64,000 nucleotides of DNA, from positions 66,559,449 to 66,623,448 of the forward strand of contig NC_080688.1 in the NCBI RefSeq assembly GCF_030445035.2, given 5' to 3'. A program made the position numbers and the translations under genes. The notes under the pieces are model-generated. The model had not been told where the DNA came from and made no database searches. It worked only from the letters and a program-made list of their open reading frames with translations. Shown here piece after piece: positions 55,396-64,000 of the stretch (position 1 is its first letter; each line of letters starts with the position of its first letter). The DNA comes from Dasypus novemcinctus. Its lineage: Eukaryota; Chordata; Mammalia; Cingulata; Dasypodidae.

Positions 55396-56239
55396 CTCAC
55401 TACCAAGAGATAACAAACTTAGGCATGCTAGTATATTTCCTCCCAGTCTTGGGTATATATGTGCCTTTTTACTAGAACTGGGGTTATTCTGTATATACAG
55501 CCTTATATCTTGATTTTTCCATTTAACATTATATTGGGGATAGTTCCTCATGAAATATTCTGAAAAATAATTCTTACAATAGTTCCAAATATTTATTAAA
55601 CTGGAGCCCAAAAATATACCACCATTTAGTTACACATTTCCTTATTGATGAATATATAGGTTACTTCTGGCTTTTATTATAAATAACATTGCAATGAACA
55701 TTCTTAAATGTAGTTTATCGGTTTATCTCAGATGATTTCCTTAAGGTAAATCCCTTCCTTAATATAAGGTCAAAGAGTACAAAAATTGTTAAGGCAGCTG
55801 CCTTACCTGCTGCCAAGAAGGGCTGAAATAGCACTGTATGAAGGTACTCATATCAAATATTTTTTTAGATCAGTAGGTCTTTGAACTTTTTGGATCATGT
55901 ATTCCTTTGATTATATATTACTCGGTAAAAAAATTTTAAGCACTCACCAACAAATATGACTATTTATAAAGTGTACAGTTATTACCATATTGTTATATGA
56001 TATAAATGGTGAAATATGTGTGCAAAAATACAAATTAAAAAGAGATGAGATTTTTAAAAAGAGACTAATTTCTTCCTATACCATAATGATTCATCGTGAT
56101 TTTGAGAGCCCCTGATTTAGGCATGCTCACTTTTATAAGTAAGCTTGATGAACCATAAAAAGGTTAATGAAATTTTTGTGGGAAAGTCAAATTTAAGTGT
56201 GACTCTAATTATAGGCTGATTTTAATGATAATAATAATC

Positions 56240-56680
56240 AATAAGAAGAAACTTTACATTTGTGAATGCTTTATCATTTACAAGGTACTTTCACATGCAA
56301 ACTCTTATTTTATTCTCACAAATAATTTTGATGGAGCAGCAGGTGTTTTTCCCATGTTGGAGTTAAAGCAATTGAGATTCAAGGAGCCAGTACAAGTAAT
56401 AATACTAGCAGTAGTTACTGAGTGCTTATTATTTGCCAGGCACATCACATGTTTGAACCCCTGTAATCATCATAACAACCAATGTTGCAATGAACCTTAT
56501 TGCAAGTTCATTTTTATTACTATTATCCCTAATTTACAGATGAGGAAATGGAGGCAGTGAGTGGCTAAGCATCTTATCTGAATTCACACAATTCATGCAG
56601 TAGAGCTGGGACTGGAGCCCCAGTAATTTGGCCTGAGAGTTTGGTTTCTTCACTATTTCGTTATATCATCTATGCCAAAA
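56240..56680 (-). repeat. MIR-type SINEs
   Basis: 56400-56680 ('gagtgcttattatttgccaggcac', 'atttacagatgaggaaatggaggcagtgagtggctaagc') is a good reverse MIR. 56240-56370 ('ttatcatttacaaggtactttcacatgc') is a second, weaker match. Confidence 0.8.
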
Positions 56681-56751
56681 ACTGGAGGGAAGACTACCCT
56701 CAAGTGTTCTGACCACACATCCTAGGGCATTCATTTAAGAAAAGCACTCCA

Positions 56752-57169
56752 GGGAAGAAGATGTGGCTCAACTGATAGAGCATCTGCCTACCATATAGGA
56801 GGTCCAAGGTTCAAACCCAGGGCCTCCTGGCCCATGTGGTGAGTTGGCCCATGCACAGTGCTGCCGCACGCAAGGAGTACCGTGCCACGCAGGGGTGTCC
56901 CCTGCATAGGGAAGCCCCGTGTGCAAGAAGTGCACCCTGCAAGGAGAGTCACCTGTACAAAAAAAGCACAGCCTACCCAGGAATGGCGCCGCCCACGTGG
57001 AGAGCTGACACAGCAAGATGACACAACAAAAAGAGACACAGATTCCCGTTGCCGCCAAGAATGCAAGCAAGCACAGAAGAACACACAGAGAACAGACACA
57101 GAGCAGACAATGGTGGGGGAGGGTGGTGAAGGGGAGAGAAATAAATAAAAATAAATCTTAAAAAAAAAA
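56752..57169 (+). mobile_element. DAS-SINE, full length
   Basis: Head GGGAAGAAGATGTGGCTCAACTGATAGAG, B box GGTTCAAACCC, tail AAATAAATCTTAAAAAAAAAAAA. Imperfect 11-bp duplication AAAGYACYCCA at 56741-56751 and 57170-57180. Confidence 0.9.
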
Positions 57170-57383
57170 AAAGTACCCCAAAACAAAAACAATAACTACC
57201 TTAATCTGGAGTCCAATTATTAATTGTGTACAAATATAGGACATTCAAAGAGAAATTTCACATGGCACCAAAATCATGACCCATAAAAGAAAAAAAAATA
57301 AACTGAACTTTATTAAAATTAAAAACTTTTGCTCTGTGAAAGACCCTGTTAAGAGGATAAAAGCCTATTTGCATAAATGAAAA

Positions 57384-59391
57384 GGCCAATTATCAAATTT
57401 ATTTGGAAGGGTAAGAATCCTCAAATAGCCAAAAATGTCTTTAAAAATAAGAACAAAATTGGAGGATTCTCAATCCCTGACTTTAAAACATATTAGTTAA
57501 CTACAGTGGTAAAAACAGCATGGTACTGGCATAAAGTGGAGCAGGTATAGCTCAGTGGTTGAGCAAGTCCCTTGCATGTATGAGGTCCTGGGTTCAATCC
57601 CTAACACCTCCTAAAAAAATAAATAATAATAAAATAAATAAGAGAGACATATTGACCAGTAGAATTGATTTGAGAGTTCAGAAATAGACCCTCACATCTA
57701 TGGCCAAGTGATTTTTTTTGACAAGGCTGTCAAACCCACCCAGGTGGTTCAGAACAGTCTATTCAAAAAATGGAGCTGGAAGAACTGGAAATCCATAACC
57801 AAAAGAACGAAAGAGGATCCCTATCTTACGCCCTAAATAAGAATCAATTCAAAGTGGATCAAACACCTAAACATAAAAGTCAGGACCATGAAACTCCTAG
57901 AAGATAGCATAGAGAAATATCTATAAGAACTTGTAGTAGGTAGGGTCACTTAAACCTTACGCCCAAAGCAAGAGCAACAAAAGAAAAAAATGATAAACGG
58001 GACCTCCTCAAAATAACAAACTTCTGCACCTCAAAGGACTTTGTGAACAGGGTAAAAAGGCAGCCTACTCAAAGGAAGAAAACACTTGGAAATCACATAT
58101 CTGACAAGGTCTAATATCCATGATCTATAACGAGATCCTACAATTCAACAATAAAAGACAAATGACCCTATTTAAAAATGGGTAAAAGACCTGAAGAGAC
58201 ATTTTTTAAAAGAAGAAATACAAAATGACAAAAAACATAAAAAAAACGTTCAATATCACTATTAAGGAAATGCAAATCAAAGTTACAATGAGATATCATT
58301 TCATACCTATCAGAATAGCCACTATTAATGAACTAGTAAATTAAAAGTGTTGGAGAGGATGTGGAGAGATAGAAACGCTTAATCACCATAAGTGGGGATT
58401 AGAATGGCACAGCCACTGTGGAAGTCTGTTTGGCAGTCCCTAAGGAACTTACATATATAGATCTACCATGTGATCCAGAACCCCACTACTAGGTATATAC
58501 CCAGAAGACTTGAGAGCAGTAACACAAATAGACATCTGCACACCAATGTTCACGGAGACATTATGCATAATTGCCAAGAAATGGAAAAAAACCAGGTGTC
58601 CATCAACTGGCAAGTGGATAAACAAACTGTGGTATTTATACACATATTATTCAGCTGTTAGAAGAAATGAAGTCATGAAGCATATGACAACATGGGTAAA
58701 CCTGGAGAACATTATGTTGAGTGAAGCAAGTCAGGCACAAAAGGACAAATATTGCATGACTTCACCAATATGAACTAAATATAAGAAGCACATTCATGGA
58801 GTTAATAGATAGAATATAAGCAACCAGAGAAAATAATGTGGTAAAGAATGGAAAGCTGAGGTTTAATCTGTGAAGAATTGGTAAAAAGTTTTTGTAAATG
58901 TCTGGAAATCAACAGAAACAGTGAAAGCATATCATAGGATTTGTAATTAGTAGCACTAACATGGGTACGATAGAGGTTTGTTTTTCTTTCTTTTTTTTGG
59001 AGTAATGAAAATGCTCTAATATTGACTGAAGTGATGAGTGTGCAACTTGGTGATTATACCAAATGCCACTGATTGTACACTTTGCATAAATTCTATGGTT
59101 TATGAACAAAAAAAAATAATAGGGTAAGTTGGGGGGGGAATACACCAAATGTAAGATACAGACTATAGTTAGCAATAATACTTTGATGATGTTCTTTCAT
59201 AATTTGTTACAAATGTTTCACAACAATGCAAGGTATTTGTGGTGGGGTGATGTATAGGAACTGTGCATGAGGTTATGCTTGTTTGTTTTTTAGTTCACAA
59301 CTTTTACCATACACTTATTGTTTATGTATATTTGTATATGAATGATATTTATATACTTCAATAAATTGTTTTTAAAACAAAAACAAAAAAA
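57384..59391 (+). mobile_element. Younger L1 3' part nested in an older L1
   Basis: ORF2 C-terminal text ('atggtactggcataaa', 'agaaatagaccctcacatctatggccaagtg', 'cttgagagcagtaacacaaatagacatctgcacaccaatg') followed by a 3'UTR with 'caaatgtttcacaacaatgcaaggt' and an AAAACAAAAACAAAAAAA tail at 59374-59391. Confidence 0.78.
57537..57645 (+). mobile_element. Short tRNA-derived SINE
   Basis: GTGGAGCAGGTATAGCTCAGTGG A-box region, GGTTCAATCCC B box, then CACCTCCTAAAAAAATAAATAATAA. Single unit within L1 ORF2 text. Confidence 0.88.
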
Positions 59392-59469
59392 TACAACCTA
59401 CAGATTGGGAGAAAATATTTCCAAACCACATAACCGACAAAGAACTCTTGTAGAATAAAAAAGAACTCA

Positions 59470-59690
59470 GGAAGCAGATGTAGCTCAAGCAGTTGAGCAC
59501 TTCCTTCCCATGTACGAGGTTCCAGATTCAATCCCCAATACCTCCTAAAAAGAAACAAATGAAAACCCCAACTCTCATTGAGGAGCATATGTGGCTCAGT
59601 GGTTGAGCACCTGCTTCCCATGTACAAGGTCCTGGGTTTAATCCCTGATACTTCCTAAAAACAACACAAAAGACAGAAACAAAACAAAAC
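59470..59690 (+). mobile_element. Dimeric short tRNA SINE
   Basis: Two head-to-tail tRNA-like units: GAAGCAGATGTAGCTCAAGC...ATTCAATCCCCAATACCTCC, then GAGGAGCATATGTGGCTCAG...GGTTTAATCCCTGATACTTCC. One perfect 13-bp duplication AAAAAAGAACTCA (59457-59469, 59691-59703) encloses both, showing single-step insertion. Confidence 0.88.
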
Positions 59691-60699
59691 AAAAAAGAAC
59701 TCAAAACTTAGCAGCTAAAAAACAAATAATCCCAATTAAAAAATGGACAAAAAACATGGAGATATATCATCAGAGAAGATACACAGATAGTAAATAAACA
59801 CATGAAAAGATATTCAACGTCACCAGTCATTAGGCAAATGCTAATTAAGACTAGATGAGATTTAACTATATATCTATTAGAATGGCTAAAATATAAAGTT
59901 GTGACAATACCAAGTGCTGACAAGGATGCAGAGAAAATGTATCTCTCAAACACTTATGATGGGACAGCCACTCTGGAAAACTGTTGGGCAGTTTCATAAA
60001 AAAATATATATACAATTATGACCCAGCAATTATATATGGCAATTTTCCCAGAGAAATGAAAATTTAGATTCATACAAAAACCAGGATACGACTGCTCATA
60101 TCATCTTTATTTGTAATAGCCAAAAACTAGAAACACTAAAATGTCCTTCAATAAGTGAATGGTTTAGATAAACTGTGGTCCATCCATACAACACTACTCT
60201 ACAATAAAAAGGAACAAACTACCAATACAACAACTTGAATGAGCATTATATTGAGTGAAAAGACCCAGCCTCAAGTGATCACATACTGTATGGTTTCTTT
60301 TATGGAACATTCTTGAAATGACAAAAATACAGAAATAGAGATTAGAAATGATGGGAATAGGAGTGGTGGGTATAGCACGAGGTGGAGCTTTGTGTGGATG
60401 AAAGAGTTCTGTATCTTGATTGCTTGGTGGCTTCATAAATTTAGATGTGTTAAAATGGCATTGAACTGTACACACATTGTACCAATATCAATTTCCTTGT
60501 ATTGATTCTGTACTTTAGCTATTGGGGAAACTGGGTCTAGTGGACTTTGTACTCTCTTTGCAACTTCCTGTGAACTTACCAATTATTTCTAAATTAAAAT
60601 AAAGAAAAATAAATTCACTGGCTGTCTCTTCTTGTTTTCACTCATTTCATTATTATTACTGAAAATAATTTTGCTATTTAGGACTAGAAGCACTAAAAA

Positions 60700-60905
60700 T
60701 AATTTGTTCGATGTACCAAATATTCTAGTTATGCTGCTGAACATACCAAAGAGAAATGAATGCATATGTCCACCAAAAGATATGAACAAGAATGCTCACA
60801 ACAGCTTTATTCATAAGAGTCCTAAATTGAAAATACTTAAAATGTTCATGACCCAAGGAATGAATGAATGAACTGTGGTATATTCATACAGTGGAATACA
60901 AAAAA
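60700..60905 (+). mobile_element. Ancient L1M fragment
   Basis: 'gaatgctcacaacagctttattcataagagtcc' and 'gaactgtggtatattcatacagtggaataca' are ORF2 C-terminal blocks. Confidence 0.7.
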
Positions 60906-61727
60906 AGAAGAAGGAAGAAGAGGAGGAAAAGGAGAAATTTCACCTTGCTTTATATATGTATTAATGCCTCAATTGTCTTTCAGTAATGGGCCCTTATTTA
61001 TCAGCCTTGGTCAAAATTGCACCTTGGCAATTTTTGATTCACCTGAATGAATCAAAAGTAGTTTGCTGCTCTGTATTGAAGAGTTGACAGTGCAGCCTTA
61101 AAAACACTGAAAGCAACTGGTTTTCAGGTGATTTATATTTCTATAGGATCTACAGTAATTCTAACAATTTACCTAAATAATGTTAAGTAAAATAAATTGG
61201 CTGCCTACCCTGGTGCTGATAGGAGTGAACCTGTTTTCCAAGAAGTGACAGGGACTTTTTCTAAAGAGTTAAAAATAGAAGTGGGGGCTTTCTGGAAAAC
61301 AAAACAAAACAAAAAAACTTGGAACACGCCCTGCAAACATACTGCTTAAGCAACATTTGGGAACAAGCTGGTTTGGTCTAATTTACCTTGGGTATTCTCA
61401 CTCAAAAGCATGGAGGTCAACAGAGAACATATCTGCCAAGATAAAGACAAAAAGCCAGCACTTTAAGTGAGTTTTGTTTTTTATATGTGTGTGTTTCATC
61501 TTTTTGTGTTTTTAGAATCAATTTGTTTGACTCATAGCTAAAAAAATTAAATTATAGATCTTTTTATTGTGTTTGTCACAATGTTTATGTATATAGATAT
61601 ATATTTTATGTATGGCATTTTTTACCTCTGGATGTTATTATCAAAATAACTTGTAAAATTCCTTCACAGAACTTTGTTCAAACTGGCTTAAAGAAGCACT
61701 TACATGGATTGTATACTCCTAAACCCA
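60906..61727. other. No recognised feature
   Basis: AT-rich, contains a GT-rich patch near 61480-61510. No exon or repeat recognised. Confidence 0.4.
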
Positions 61728-61737
61728 GGAATTTTTT

Positions 61738-62099
61738 TTTTTTTAAGATTTATTTATTTATTTAATTCCCCCCCTCCCCTGGTTGTCTGTTCTCTGTGTC
61801 TTTTTGTTGTGTCTTGTTTCTTTGTCCACTTCTGTTGTCGTCAGCGGCACAGAAGTGTGTGCGGTGCCATTCCTGGGCAGGCTGCTCTTTCGTGCTGGGC
61901 GGCTCTCCTTACGGGGCACACTGGTTGCGCATGGGGCTCCCCTATGCGGGGGACACCCCTGCGTGGCACGGCACTCCTTGCGCGCATCAGCACTGCGCAT
62001 GGGCCAGCTGCACACGGGTCAAGGAGGCCCGGGGTTTGAACCGCGGACCTCCCATGTGGTAGACGGACACCCTAACCACTGGGCCAAGTCCATTTCCCT
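61738..62099 (-). mobile_element. DAS-SINE, short-body subfamily
   Basis: Perfect 10-bp duplication GGAATTTTTT at 61728-61737 and 62100-62109. Shares the body gap before GTGTGYGCGGYGCCATTCC with the copies at 11638 and 35791. Confidence 0.94.
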
Positions 62100-62109
62100 G
62101 GAATTTTTT

Positions 62110-62500
62110 AAATGAATTTTTAATGCTTTAAATACTCTTAGAAGATATCCCAAATGTTTTAGAAATCCAAGTTCACAGAATCTAGGTATATCTTTAGCAA
62201 ATGAGACTACCATGTTGGTTAAATTTGATTTATTAGTGTTAGGTAACAAAAAAAAAACCCATGTTTTTATTTTACTTGCTTGGGTGTGTTCTTCCTAAAT
62301 TTATACAGGTTTAATTTAAGGCTACTGAACAAATAAGCTAACAATATGTTTACTAAATGTTTAAGCTGACAAGGATTATAAAGTTTGCATTAACCAAATT
62401 TTGACAAAGCTTATTTTAACAATAATTGTGTTTTACAGGATGTCAGCTTAAAGACAGTTTTTAGAATCTTTTTGGTAACTTAAATTTGTAAGGTATTTAG
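62110..62500. other. No recognised feature
   Basis: AT-rich intron or intergenic sequence. Confidence 0.4.
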
Positions 62501-62506
62501 AATGTG

Positions 62507-62734
62507 GGGTTTTTTTGTTTTTTTTTGAGGTACTGGGGGCTGAACCCAGGACCTCGTATGTGGGAAGGGAAGCCGGTGCTCAACCACTGAGCCACATCAG
62601 CTTCCTTGAGTTAGTTTTTTAATTTATTTTGCTTGTTGTTCATTTTTGTTTATTCAGGAGGCACTGGGAACCAAATTGGGACCTCCCATGTGGGAGGTGG
62701 GAGCTCAACTGCTTGAGTCACATCTGTTCCCTAA
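62507..62734 (-). mobile_element. Dimeric short tRNA SINE
   Basis: On the minus strand: GGGAACAGATGTGACTCAAGC...CAATTTGGTTCCC unit, A-rich linker, then GGAAGCTGATGTGGCTCAGTGG...GGGTTCAGCCCC unit and an AAAAAACAAAAAAACC-type end. AATGTG flanks the pair at 62501-62506 and 62735-62740. Same architecture as 59470-59690. Confidence 0.78.
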
Positions 62735-62740
62735 AATGTG

Positions 62741-64000
62741 TTTTTATTAAGGAAAAAGAGAGAGTAGTTTTGTCCTGAGAGTTGTAAAAGGACCAGTTGC
62801 TGCAAAATGAAAAAGAAGAAACTGTAGGACAAAACTTGAATAGATATGGAAAGTTGTAGATTTGCAAGAAAGGAATTTTATTTCACATGGTCAAAGTTAA
62901 GTAGGAATAATGGGTTTATTTGAGATTTTTAAGAGCCTTCATGTCAAGCAATATATTGATTTGAGTTTCTCACTGTGAAAAATGACAAAATGCTCTTGGA
63001 TTATTGGACTGTTCTTAGTAAGAGGTTATAAAAGTTTTTTTTCCCTTTTGACTGATCAGTGTAAATGGCTAAAATGCTATGTTTTGTAAAGGTTTCTTGA
63101 ACTGTAAACAATCATACTATTTACCCTAATAACTTCTCTCATTTTTATGAATACTTTGGTTAAATAGGGACCCAAGTATTGTTTTAGAAGTGACCCATGT
63201 GGAGACCTACACAATAACCAAAAGAATATTGAATTCTCATCCTGGGAAGTCCTCTTACATTCTCTAATAGAGCAGCAAGAATCCCGAGTACCCAGACAAA
63301 GCCTAGCGAAGGAATACAGACAATTACAACAGGCCCTTGATATTGATGGCTGTACTTATAAATCATTTCTTGTGAAATTGAAACTTAGTATAGTATTATA
63401 TATTGCCTAAGAGTTACATCCTGAAAGCCTACTTGTTGTTTAAATATGGCTTCTCTCTAGGCCAAACTCAGCATATAAACACACTACCTTCCCCCTGGCA
63501 TGGGACATGACTCCTGGGAATGAGACTCCCTGGCACCAAGGGATTATTACCAAGCACCAACTAGCAATGCATTTGGAAAAAGACCTTAACCAAAATATTA
63601 AATATAAATGAGTTTTTATGGCTAAGAGATTTCAAAGTGAGTCAGGAGGTCATTCCAGAGACTACACTTATGCAAGTTTCTGTAAAATCTCCTTGACTAC
63701 CATAGTAAACAGTGCCTCAAACAGCAGTACTCTAGACACATTGAGATATTATAGGCCTGGCAGACAATCTCAGGAATTCAGCACCCTGTCAGTGGGCCTT
63801 ACTTTGGAAAACATGCTTCCCAATGTAACAGAGTTAGATTCATTTATAATTTCCCTACACATGGCTCTTCTGTCCCTTCTATTTGCACCTATAATTAGCA
63901 CTATACTAGTTAAATATATGTCCCAGAGACTTAAATCTTCAGTCTGTTCATATGCTGATTGAGCCCTGAATCTCAGCAGAGCTGTAACACCTCCCCTCCA
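62741..64000 (+). mobile_element. Xenarthran interspersed element, continues past the window
   Basis: Recognisable repeat text from about 63470 ('ccttccccctggcatgggacatgactcctgggaatgagactccctggcacc'). The last 40 bases are the part that also occurs, reverse complemented, at about 5700-5735, where it leads into an L1-like 3' end. The frame 63618-63962 (114 codons) lies inside it and has no recognisable domain. The left boundary is uncertain. Confidence 0.5.

Larger units (their letters stand above)
53710..55780 (-). mobile_element. Ancient L1M segment split by an unclassified insertion
   Basis: 53710-53762 ('ctaattataaaactgatacatgttaattgcagaaaaactgg') and 55396-55780 ('accaagagataacaaacttaggcatgctagtatatttcctcccagtc', 'gttacttctggcttttattataaataacattgcaatgaacattc') are consecutive parts of one reverse-orientation L1M. 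Roughly 53763-55395 is inserted. Confidence 0.6.
57290..60620 (+). mobile_element. Older L1 3' part interrupted by a younger L1
   Basis: 57290-57383 is the ORF2 C-terminal text ending in 'gtgaaagaccctgttaagaggataaaagcc'. It resumes at 59392 with 'caacctacagattgggagaaaatatttcc' (the QPTDWEKIF segment) and continues to the 3' end at about 60610 ('aatttctaaattaaaataaag'). Confidence 0.75.

Noticed and set aside
63618..63962. 114-codon frame as a gene or retroviral remnant
   Set aside because: It lies within an interspersed xenarthran repeat and shows no recognisable protein family; hydrophobic stretches alone are not enough.
52145..64000. Earlier CFAP53 exons
   Set aside because: Searched by eye for the Lys/Glu-rich segment that should precede ERCEEL and for the N-terminus; nothing with a fitting splice site was seen.

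Overview
The window is a piece of a placental-mammal nuclear genome, very probably from an armadillo (Xenarthra, Dasypus-like). The main evidence is about 18 copies of a CpG-rich SINE of about 400 bp with a tRNA-Ala-like head, an internal pol III B box and an AAATCTTTAAA tail. This matches DAS-SINEs, which are characteristic of the nine-banded armadillo. Older mammalian repeats (L2, MIR, MER5, MLT1, L1M) lie underneath. There are no operons, phage, CRISPR arrays or other prokaryotic features.

The only protein-coding gene I can support is CFAP53 (CCDC11), a coiled-coil ciliary microtubule inner protein needed for motile cilia and left-right patterning. It lies on the minus strand. Five consecutive coding exons, matching the last five of the gene, were placed with splice sites and reading phase: 52144-51841, 48660-48442, 35727-35511, 33395-33293 and 31238-31010. 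They join in frame and encode 356 residues, the C-terminal two thirds of a protein of about 514 residues. The exons encoding the first ~158 residues were not found and should lie beyond 64000. A plausible poly(A) signal follows the stop codon. In human the next gene downstream is MYO5B; none of its exons was recognised here. The CpG island at about 7.6-7.9 kb is an unassigned promoter candidate.

Layout: 1-5.8 kb holds an L2 invaded by DAS elements, one of which carries a nested 893-bp solo LTR with intact ends. 5.8-10.4 kb is mostly unique sequence with the CpG island. 10.4-22.5 kb is a block of L1 and half-L1-like sequence, mostly on the minus strand. 22.5-31 kb is unique intergenic DNA with SINEs and a split L2. 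31-52.2 kb is the CFAP53 3' half; its 12.7-kb intron holds a head-to-tail run of L1 3' ends. 52-64 kb is intron sequence upstream of the first exon found, with nested L1s, dimeric tRNA SINEs and a striking inverted repeat.

I found no convincing new biological system. The points most worth checking are the young nested LTR, a GC-AG intron in CFAP53, a young SINE about 60 nt from a CFAP53 splice acceptor, dimeric tRNA SINEs, an inverted repeat of 36/38 identity, half-L1-like elements with a strand-asymmetric substitution pattern in one copy, and a xenarthran element with an L1-like 3' end seen in two complementary fragments. Family names for repeats rest on recognition of their sequence, not on a database search.
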